NCBI GenBank assembly: GCA_034437575.1 | Contig: DAOTTY010000043.1 | Coordinates: 1-21,549 of the forward strand | DNA length: 21,549 nucleotides | DNA from: DAOTTY01 sp034437575 | Lineage (GTDB): Bacteria > Chloroflexota > Anaerolineae > Aggregatilineales > Phototrophicaceae | Direction of reading: 5' to 3' | Shown here: piece after piece, positions 15,330 to 21,549 of the stretch | Layout of the letters: every line of letters starts with the position of its first letter | Position numbering within the stretch: the stretch's first letter is position 1 | The notes under the pieces: model-generated | Database searches by the model: none | What the model saw: only the letters and a program-made list of their open reading frames with translations | Told to the model about the DNA's origin: nothing | Program-made: the position numbers and the translations under genes

Positions 15330-16682
15330 TTGAATCACCCAAATAACCCCCTACGTGTACTTCTATTTACCGTTGCCCTGAGTGTGTTGGTTATCACCGC
15401 TCCGGCAGCCGCTCAAAACGGCCCCGTCACGATCACCTGGTTTGTGGGCATAGGTACAGGTACCCAACCATCACAGATCGAAATACAGCAGACCGTCATT
15501 GACGAATTCAACAGCTCACAAGACGACATTCAACTTGAGCTAGTCGTTGAGCCGTATAACACCGCCCCGGCGACACTGCGTCAGGCTATTGATTCAGGTA
15601 CCGCCCCGGACATTATCGGGCCAGTTGGCGGCGAGGGTACGGCTGCCTTTCGCGGGGAATTCCTTGATCTTCAGCCCCTGGTAGAAGAAGATGACTACGA
15701 TCTGGACCAGTTCATTAACGCCACCGTCGAAGCGCAGCGCGTTGACGGCGACCTCATCGGCCTGCCGATTGCCATCTACCCGGCCATGCTGATGTACCGC
15801 CCGGCCCTGTTTGACGCGGCCAACCTGAACTACCCGCCGTCAGACTATGGCCAGATGTACATGCTAGACGGTGAGGAAGTGCCCTGGAGCATCGAAACCA
15901 TGAGCGAAGTGGCTATGCGCCTGACCCTGGACGCCGATGGCAACAACGCAACCGACGCAGACTTCAACCCAGGAAATGTCGTTCAGTGGGGCTTTTACTT
16001 GCAAAACGCTGGCCCCATGCGCCAGACAGTAACCCTTTTCGGTGCCGGGTCGCTGGTTAACGACGACCGGGAGGCCGTCATGCCACAATTCTGGCGCGAA
16101 GGGTTCCAGTGGTTCTACGACGGCATCTGGGAAGATCACTTCATCGCCCCTCTCAGCGACTCGTCTGACTTTGCCAGCGGCAATGTAGCAATGGCTCGCG
16201 CCCAGTTGTGGTATACCTGCTGCATTACAGACGCCGAATGGGACGCTGGCGCACTACCCGCCTATGAAGGCCAGGTAACCGCACAACTTCACTCAGACGC
16301 CTTCCGCATCTACGAAGGCACCGAACACCCTGAAGAAGCCTTTGAGGTACTCACCTATCTGGCGGACGAAGCCTCGCTCGAACTACTCAGCGCTTATGGT
16401 GGTATGCCCGCCCGCCAGTCAGACCAGCCCGCCTTCTTTGCGGAGATCATCCGCCGTTACCCGCAGGGCGTTAACTGGAACGTGGTCCAGGCGGGCATCG
16501 ACCTTGCCGACAACCCCAGCCACGAGGAATGGCTCCCCAACGACGAACTCGCCAACGAACGCATTGACGCGTTCCGCCTGTACATTGAATCCACACCCGA
16601 CCTCGACATTGACGCGGAGATCGACCAACTGCTGATCGACCTCCAGGAAATATACGACGCCTACGACCCCACCGTCGAATAG
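15330..16682 (+). CDS. Secreted extracellular solute-binding protein (ABC sugar-transporter type)
   Basis: 450 residues. A signal peptide (basic start, hydrophobic 10-23, APAAA-QN cleavage) is followed by the family 1 binding-protein pattern: ITWFVG, a segment of the VIDEFNSSQDDIQLELV type, LRQAIDSGTAPDIIGP, IGLPIAIYPAMLMYRPALFD and a C-terminal EEAFEVLTYLADEA lobe. It should capture a sugar or oligosaccharide outside the membrane for an ABC importer. The start is TTG 15330, with GAGGAG (15316-15321) 8 bases upstream. An ATG at 15322 closer to that site gives only three codons. No lipobox Cys is present, unusual for a binding protein of a single-membrane bacterium. No permease or ATPase genes follow, so partners must be encoded elsewhere. 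Confidence 0.88.
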   Translation: MNHPNNPLRVLLFTVALSVLVITAPAAAQNGPVTITWFVGIGTGTQPSQIEIQQTVIDEFNSSQDDIQLELVVEPYNTAPATLRQAIDSGTAPDIIGPVGGEGTAAFRGEFLDLQPLVEEDDYDLDQFINATVEAQRVDGDLIGLPIAIYPAMLMYRPALFDAANLNYPPSDYGQMYMLDGEEVPWSIETMSEVAMRLTLDADGNNATDADFNPGNVVQWGFYLQNAGPMRQTVTLFGAGSLVNDDREAVMPQFWREGFQWFYDGIWEDHFIAPLSDSSDFASGNVAMARAQLWYTCCITDAEWDAGALPAYEGQVTAQLHSDAFRIYEGTEHPEEAFEVLTYLADEASLELLSAYGGMPARQSDQPAFFAEIIRRYPQGVNWNVVQAGIDLADNPSHEEWLPNDELANERIDAFRLYIESTPDLDIDAEIDQLLIDLQEIYDAYDPTVE

Positions 16683-16694
16683 TGCGCTAAGACC

Positions 16695-16720
16695 AGGCAG
16701 CGCTAACTTTGGCGCTGCCT
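16695..16720. terminator. Stem-loop between convergent genes
   Basis: AGGCAGCGC (16695-16703) pairs with GCGCTGCCT (16712-16720): 9 bp plus one G-T closing pair and a 6-base loop. It lies 12 bases after the solute-binding protein stop and 9 bases beyond the putA stop, so it could serve both strands. Neither side has a good T-run. Confidence 0.45.
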
Positions 16721-16729
16721 ATCTCGACT

Positions 16730-19700
16730 CTACTCAAAGATGTTGCCATAACGGTGCGTCGTCTGCGTGATGGCCTGCTCTTTGAAGAAATGCCGCAGTT
16801 CCAGCCGGCCATTGCTTACCACCGCCGCGCCAATCACGGGCACATGCGCCGCATTTGCCACCTCACGCACTGCCGCCGATACCGGCCCAAGCACGCGCAG
16901 CCGCTGCTCATACTGGAAGCGCTCGTTACGAAGGGCGTCAATCAATGCGGCCTCATTCTCCGTCACAACATCAATCCCGCTGCCCAGGCCATCCGGCAAC
17001 CGGACGCCCCCACCCAGGCTGATACGCAGTGCTACGCCGCATACCGTCGCCGCCAGCGCCACACGCTGAATATCGACAACACGGGCACCAGCCTCAATAC
17101 GCAAAATCATGCGCTTGATGGGGCGATAGCGGAACACGTTGCTCTCACCGAGTATCTGGCTGGGGTCATGCTCAAGGCTGAAGTGAGTTTCCCAGGCATG
17201 GGCGTAACTGTGCTTGGCCCGCTTGAGCAAGTCAGCGCTCTCGGTGGTTTTGTCTGCCCAGTGGCCCAGGGCAAACGTGTAGTTGGGGCCACCCGCCTTT
17301 GAGTAGCCAAATACCGAGCGCTTCCAGCCGCCAAACGGCTGTCGCTGCACAATCGCGCCGGTAGTGCCCCGGTTCACGTAGGCATTCCCCGCCTGGATGC
17401 GCTCACGCCACACAGCAATTTCACGGTCATCCAGGGATTGCAGTCCGCTCGTCAGGCCATAGTCTGTGCCGTTAGCAAGGTCAAGCGCGTGATCCAGGTC
17501 AAGCGCCCGCATCAGGCCCAACACTGGCCCAAATACCTCCGTTTTGTGGAAGAACGACCCCGGCCTGATACCCATCTTAATACCTGGCGTCCAGCAGTTC
17601 GGATTGCCGTCAACCATATGCGGTTCCAGCAACCAGCTTTCTCCCGGCTCAAGCTGTGTAAGTGCCCGGTTCAACCTGGCGTCTGGCTCACGGATGACGG
17701 GGGCCATCGTCGTGTGCTGCTCCCAGGCCGGGCCAACAATCAGGCTGTTAGCTGCATCACGCAGTTGGCGAATGAACGCCTCATCGTCGTACACTTCCGC
17801 CTCCAGGATGCCCAGGCTTGCTGCGGAACACTTCTGCCCGGCGTGCCCAAACGCCGACTTTACAAGGTCCTTCACAGCCTGGTCACGGTCCGCCATTGCC
17901 GTGACGATCATGGCGTTTTTGCCGCTCGTCTCTGCAAACAGGCGCATGTCCGGCTTCCAGTTGAGGAACATCCGCGCCGTGTCATACGCCCCCGTCAGGA
18001 TAACCGCGTCTACGCGCTCATCCGTGACCAGCCCTTTGCCTACTTCATTGTCCGTCGTGGGCACAAACTGGAGTACAGCCTTCGGAATGCCCGCATCCCA
18101 CAGCGCATTGACAATCTGCCAACCCACGAGCGCTGCTTCTGGCGCGGGCTTAAACAGCACCGTATTGCCCGCCATCAGTGCGGCCAGCGTGCCCCCCGTC
18201 GGGATCGCCATCGGGAAGTTCCAGGGCGGGGTAATTAGCACGACACCCAGCGGTTCGTAATCAACATCTGCAAATTCGGTGTCCATCCCATCAAATGACC
18301 GGGCGTAGTAGTTAGCAAAGTCAACGGCCTCGCTCACCTCCGGGTCAGACTGGTCAACCGTCTTGCCGCTGTCACGCAGCATCGCCCCCAGGAACGCTCC
18401 GCGTCGGTTGGCCAGGGCCTCCGCACAGCGCACCAGCAGTTGCTTGCGCTCTGTAAAGCTGAGGGCTTGCCAACTTTCTTTGGCGGCGGTCGCCGTTTCT
18501 AAAGCTGTGTTAATCTGATCCGGGCTGGCCAGCGCATAACGATAAGCAGTTGCCTCCGGGCGTGCCGGGTCAACGCCCTCGGCCTTTGCCTCCGTGTGGA
18601 TGAACTCACCGGCAATTTGCAACGGGATGTCATCAAACTCACGGTCACGCCATGCCTCAAATATCTGGCTGACCCACCGCTGATTTTGTGGCAGCGAGAA
18701 GTCCGTGTCCGGCTCGTTGTGGAACGGCGCTTCGGCGTCATACGTGATTTCTTCCGTGATGCGGTTCTGCTGGCGGTTGGGCGTCGTCTGCGCCGTTTCC
18801 ATTTGCTCAACAGCACTCAGGAAGATGTCGCGCTGCTTGTTCCACGCCGGGCTACCTACATCCAGCGCAAACAGATCATGCAAGAAGTTTTCCTCAGAGG
18901 TGTTTTCGTCCAGGCGACGTACCAGATAAGCAATCGCACTGTGGAAGTCCTCACGCTTGACGACAGGCGCATACAGCAGCAGTCCATCGGCCTTCTGTTG
19001 CACCACCCGCGCCTGATGGTTGGCCATGCCTTCCAACATCTCAAACTCAACATGATCTTCAACACCATGCCGTTCGCGCAGCAGCAGCGCATAGCTCACA
19101 TCGAACAGATTATGGCTGCCCACGCCTAAGTTCACGGCGGGGGCGTGTTCCGGCTGGCAGCCGTATGCCACCATACGCTTGAAGTTGGCGTCCACATCCG
19201 TCTTGGTGTCGTAGGGGGCCTGTTCCCAACCGTGAATGGCTGCGTCCACACGCTCCATAGCTAAGTTAGCGCCCTTCACAATCCGCAGCTTGATTGGTGC
19301 GCCGCCGCGCTTAACCCGCGCCTGTGCCCATCGCGTCAGGTCATGCTGAATCTCGAACGAATCCGGCAGGTAGGCTTGCAGCACAATACCCGCACGAAAG
19401 GTCTCAAACTCCGGTTCGTCAAGCACCTGCTTGAACGCCGCCACCGTCAGATGCAAATCGCGGTATTCTTCCATGTCCAGGTTGACGAACTTCGGCACCG
19501 TTATGCCGCTCGGATAGCGGTACTCGTGGGCCAGCGCCTGTCGATACAGCGTCCGCAGGCGCTCTTTAATCTGCTCAACCGTGTACTCGAACGCAATCAG
19601 GTTAATCTGACTGCACACCGACGAAATCTTTACAGAGATGTATTCCACATCCGGGCGGGCCAGCAAATCCAGGTAGGCTTGCAGCCGCTTCTGCGCCTCA

Positions 19701-20194
19701 CCTTCACCCAAAATCGCTTCACCCAGGTAATTGACATTTAGCCGCGTCCCAGATTCACGCCGCTTTTGCAAATATGCCCGGAACGCATCATGTTCACCCG
19801 GCAGAATCACGTTTTGCGTTTCCTGGCGCAGCTTAGCTACAATAAACGGCACGACCCACTGCGGCGTAATGCGCCCGACAAGGCTGCTTGTCCACAGCGC
19901 GGCCTGCTCCCAGCTATGCATATAGCTTGGCACGCCGTAGCGGTTCACCAAATGAGCGACCTGGCTCGCAATCCGCCCCGCGTCATGGCTGCGAAACGCC
20001 TGATCTGGCATGAGCATGGTCAACGTTTTGCCGTTGGCATCCGTCATCATCCCGGCGATTTTGGCGGCCTGAGCCTTTTCCGCTTCGGTCTGTTCTAACG
20101 CCGCCCGCTGTAGCAACTCTGCTGCCAGCTTAACCGCGTCCTGTGCTAATGGGTCTACCCGTGTGTTATCCGACTGAAAATCAATAACTGCCAT
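16730..20194 (-). CDS. putA: Bifunctional proline dehydrogenase / delta-1-pyrroline-5-carboxylate dehydrogenase
   Basis: 1154 residues that oxidise proline to glutamate in two steps. The FAD-dependent proline dehydrogenase barrel (about 90-450) has LNVNYLGEAILGEGEA, KLRIVKGANLAMER and RRLDENTSEENFL. The NAD-dependent aldehyde dehydrogenase (about 520-1000) has ITPPWNFP, the general base Glu in ETSGKN (755) and the nucleophile Cys789 in GHAGQKCS. The last 140 residues form the C-terminal aldehyde-dehydrogenase-like domain that caps the substrate tunnel and end in the conserved HRYGN motif. The N-terminal ribbon-helix-helix DNA-binding domain of E. coli PutA is missing, so it does not regulate its own gene. 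GGAGG lies 10 bases before ATG 20194. An iclR gene 20 bases upstream is cotranscribed and probably takes the regulatory role. Confidence 0.96.
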   Translation of the reverse strand: MAVIDFQSDNTRVDPLAQDAVKLAAELLQRAALEQTEAEKAQAAKIAGMMTDANGKTLTMLMPDQAFRSHDAGRIASQVAHLVNRYGVPSYMHSWEQAALWTSSLVGRITPQWVVPFIVAKLRQETQNVILPGEHDAFRAYLQKRRESGTRLNVNYLGEAILGEGEAQKRLQAYLDLLARPDVEYISVKISSVCSQINLIAFEYTVEQIKERLRTLYRQALAHEYRYPSGITVPKFVNLDMEEYRDLHLTVAAFKQVLDEPEFETFRAGIVLQAYLPDSFEIQHDLTRWAQARVKRGGAPIKLRIVKGANLAMERVDAAIHGWEQAPYDTKTDVDANFKRMVAYGCQPEHAPAVNLGVGSHNLFDVSYALLLRERHGVEDHVEFEMLEGMANHQARVVQQKADGLLLYAPVVKREDFHSAIAYLVRRLDENTSEENFLHDLFALDVGSPAWNKQRDIFLSAVEQMETAQTTPNRQQNRITEEITYDAEAPFHNEPDTDFSLPQNQRWVSQIFEAWRDREFDDIPLQIAGEFIHTEAKAEGVDPARPEATAYRYALASPDQINTALETATAAKESWQALSFTERKQLLVRCAEALANRRGAFLGAMLRDSGKTVDQSDPEVSEAVDFANYYARSFDGMDTEFADVDYEPLGVVLITPPWNFPMAIPTGGTLAALMAGNTVLFKPAPEAALVGWQIVNALWDAGIPKAVLQFVPTTDNEVGKGLVTDERVDAVILTGAYDTARMFLNWKPDMRLFAETSGKNAMIVTAMADRDQAVKDLVKSAFGHAGQKCSAASLGILEAEVYDDEAFIRQLRDAANSLIVGPAWEQHTTMAPVIREPDARLNRALTQLEPGESWLLEPHMVDGNPNCWTPGIKMGIRPGSFFHKTEVFGPVLGLMRALDLDHALDLANGTDYGLTSGLQSLDDREIAVWRERIQAGNAYVNRGTTGAIVQRQPFGGWKRSVFGYSKAGGPNYTFALGHWADKTTESADLLKRAKHSYAHAWETHFSLEHDPSQILGESNVFRYRPIKRMILRIEAGARVVDIQRVALAATVCGVALRISLGGGVRLPDGLGSGIDVVTENEAALIDALRNERFQYEQRLRVLGPVSAAVREVANAAHVPVIGAAVVSNGRLELRHFFKEQAITQTTHRYGNIFE

Positions 20195-20214
20195 TTCTTC
20201 GAGTCCTCCAACAA

Positions 20215-20988
20215 TTACGGCCTGTGGCCAATGGCATATGAAATATCTACTGCGGTCTGGTGTACTCGCTCCGCAAGCGGAACGGCCTGTTGGGGTGTAA
20301 TGCGAACACTAGGCCCCACCAGGCTCACTGCCGCCTTAACGCTACCGTTGTGGTCAAAAATAGGCGCACCTATCGCAACCAGCCCCTCCTCCAACTCACC
20401 CGTCACAATGGAATAGTAGCAGTCTCGAACGGCGGCAAGGTCAGCCTGTAAGTCAGCCTGGGTGAGGCGCGTCTGCCCGGTATAGTCTGGCAGTGGAAAA
20501 GTCAACATCCCTGAAACTTGCTCGTGTGGTGTAAAGGCCAGCACGACCTTACCTGTTGATGTGGCGTGGATGGGCAGGCGCGTCCCAATATATTGGGTGA
20601 TGCCCACCAGATGCCTACCCAGCACCTCGTCAATCACCAGCATCATCCAACTACCGTTCTCATCGCCGGGGCGCGGAATTTCCAGCGTCACGGTTTCGCC
20701 CGTCGCCTGTGACAGGCGTGTGAGGTGCGTGTGGGCAACATGACGCAGGTTGTTCACCCGTGCTGCTCGTCCCCCCAGCGCAATCATTTCTGCCCCCAGG
20801 TGATACCTGCCACCATCGTCACGCTCAACCAGCCCCTCTTTTTCCAGGGCTGTGAGCATCCGAAAGGCCGTTGTTTTATTCAGGTCAAGTGATGCGGCCA
20901 GCGCCCCAAGCTCCCATATGGGGTGGTCGTCGTTGAAGGCTTTAAGCAGCTTCACTGCCCTGTAGATGGATTGTGCGCCGTCTGTCAT
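20215..20988 (-). CDS. IclR-family transcriptional regulator
   Basis: 257 residues. A winged helix-turn-helix (about 6-62) reads SIYRAVKLLKAF, then LGALAASLDLNKTTAFRML, then EGLVERDDGGRYHLG. The effector domain (about 80-250) has the family's LPIHATSTGKVVLAF, EELEEG-like LEEGLVAIGAPI and VKAAVSLVGPSVRI. It should bind a small organic or amino acid and repress or activate neighbouring genes. It is the promoter-proximal gene of an operon with putA and is divergent from a class IV aminotransferase gene, so proline or a related amino acid is a reasonable signal. The start is weak in ribosome-binding sequence (only GTGAA precedes ATG). Confidence 0.92.
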   Translation of the reverse strand: MTDGAQSIYRAVKLLKAFNDDHPIWELGALAASLDLNKTTAFRMLTALEKEGLVERDDGGRYHLGAEMIALGGRAARVNNLRHVAHTHLTRLSQATGETVTLEIPRPGDENGSWMMLVIDEVLGRHLVGITQYIGTRLPIHATSTGKVVLAFTPHEQVSGMLTFPLPDYTGQTRLTQADLQADLAAVRDCYYSIVTGELEEGLVAIGAPIFDHNGSVKAAVSLVGPSVRITPQQAVPLAERVHQTAVDISYAIGHRP

Positions 20989-21007
20989 TTCACAATACGA
21001 ATCTTTT

Positions 21008-21023
21008 ATTCACATTATGGAAT
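21008..21023. promoter_or_regulatory. Candidate IclR operator
   Basis: ATTC (21008-21011) and GAAT (21020-21023) form an inverted repeat around CACATTATG, just downstream of the predicted iclR -10 box. Its position suits autorepression. The match is short and could be chance. Confidence 0.3.
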
Positions 21024-21053
21024 AGGATAGCACGAAACACTGAAGATTGTCAA
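21024..21053 (-). promoter_or_regulatory. Candidate promoter of the iclR-putA operon
   Basis: On the minus strand a perfect TTGACA (21053 to 21048), an 18-base spacer and TATCCT (21029 to 21024) lie about 35 bases before the iclR ATG. The -35 shares five bases with the -35 of the opposing promoter. Confidence 0.5.
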
Positions 21054-21074
21054 TATACGACCTCTTTGTATACT
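21047..21074 (+). promoter_or_regulatory. Candidate promoter of the aminotransferase gene
   Basis: TTGTCA (21047-21052), a 16-base spacer and TATACT (21069-21074), each 5 of 6 matches. The RNA would carry a leader of about 100 bases. Confidence 0.5.
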
Positions 21075-21183
21075 ATGTTGCCGTTATGAGATGCTTTCTT
21101 GTGCAAAAGTCGCAATTTTTGTTGGGTTTGGGCACAGTAGCGTCCACACGATTTATTCAACATTTCTTAGATGGAGATACATT

Positions 21184-21549
21184 ATGATGCAGCAGCGTGG
21201 CACTCACGATGCCCTACCCGACCCGCGCAACGACAACGTGCTTGTCTACGTCAACGGTGAGATGGTTCATCGCAGTCGGGCAACGGTATCTGTATTTGAT
21301 AGTGGCTACTTGATCGGTGATGGCGTGTGGGAAGGCATTCGGCTGCACGATGGGGTGTTCGCTTTCCTGAACGAGCACATGGATCGACTGTTCCAGGGGG
21401 CGTTGGCCATCGGCATGGACATCGGCAAAACCCGTGACGAACTGATTGCCGCACTGCGGCAGACAGTTGACGCCAACAACATGACTGACAATGTGCATTT
21501 ACGGCTGATGATTACACGCGGCATCAAAAAAACGCCCTCCCAAGACCCA
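21184..21549 (+). CDS. Class IV aminotransferase (branched-chain or D-amino acid type), 3' truncated by window edge
   Basis: 122 residues from ATG 21184, open to the end of the window. The N-terminal domain of fold-type IV PLP enzymes is plain: VLVYVNGEMVHRSRATVSVF, DSGYLIGDGVWEGIR, then FLNEHMDRLF and VHLRLMITRG. The family includes branched-chain aminotransferase, D-alanine aminotransferase and aminodeoxychorismate lyase. The part seen does not settle which, because the catalytic lysine region lies beyond the window. GGAG (21173-21176) lies 7 bases before the start. It is divergent from iclR-putA, suggesting joint amino-acid metabolism. Confidence 0.88.
   Translation, partial: MMQQRGTHDALPDPRNDNVLVYVNGEMVHRSRATVSVFDSGYLIGDGVWEGIRLHDGVFAFLNEHMDRLFQGALAIGMDIGKTRDELIAALRQTVDANNMTDNVHLRLMITRGIKKTPSQDP

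Noticed and set aside
15142..15333. 63-codon plus-strand ORF before the solute-binding protein
   Set aside because: No family resemblance, overlaps the promoter candidate, and ends inside the Shine-Dalgarno region of the next gene; treated as non-coding.
16709..17302. 197-codon plus-strand ORF opposite the end of putA
   Set aside because: It is the antisense shadow of the well-supported PutA C-terminal domain; no independent domain.
1..21549. CRISPR arrays, tRNA, rRNA, insertion sequences and phage genes
   Set aside because: No regularly spaced repeats, cloverleaf-like stretches, transposase or integrase motifs were seen by eye; small RNAs could still be missed without a covariance search.

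Overview
The window looks like a piece of a free-living bacterial chromosome with moderate GC content. Genes lie on both strands, Shine-Dalgarno sites are GGAG-like, and some start codons are probably TTG or GTG. The gene mix suggests a heterotrophic member of the Chloroflexota (Anaerolineae-like): VWA-carrying membrane proteins, many small catabolic enzymes, a DeoR and an IclR regulator, and a non-DNA-binding PutA. That placement is inference from gene style. No rRNA, tRNA, transposase, phage gene or CRISPR array is visible.

Region A (1-8131) is a surface-polysaccharide locus. After the tail of an unidentified gene (1-120) and a small, probably broken membrane-protein ORF (154-462) comes a secreted GH8 endoglucanase (525-1706). 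A 643-base non-coding stretch with several inverted repeats follows. Then come three tightly packed genes: a 961-residue fusion of an extracellular von Willebrand A domain to a cellulose-synthase-like GT2 (2350-5235), a GT-C membrane glycosyltransferase (5262-6878), and a secreted GH18 chitinase homologue whose catalytic residues are replaced (6899-8131). A stem-loop terminator closes the unit at 8202-8234. The set reads as a polymer-making machine: a synthase, a second lipid-sugar-dependent transferase, a hydrolase resembling BcsZ of cellulose operons, and a secreted non-catalytic sugar-binding protein. The VWA-GT2 fusion together with the dead GH18 is the strongest candidate here for an undescribed system.

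Region B (8403-14233) holds a DeoR-type regulator, then on the minus strand a three-gene operon (cupin, RraA-like aldolase-fold protein, alpha/beta hydrolase; the last two overlap by ATGA). Divergent from the operon is a homoserine dehydrogenase-like enzyme, followed on the plus strand by a carotenoid/stilbene oxygenase. The minus-strand trio looks like a small catabolic pathway for an organic acid, with substrate unknown.

Region C (14230-21549) holds an aldose 1-epimerase (minus) whose stop codon overlaps that of the oxygenase, a stand-alone secreted sugar-type solute-binding protein (plus), and an iclR-putA operon (minus) for oxidising proline to glutamate. The final gene is the start of a class IV aminotransferase (plus) that runs off the end of the window. 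The iclR operon and the aminotransferase are transcribed divergently from promoters whose predicted -35 boxes nearly coincide, so one IclR protein could control both.
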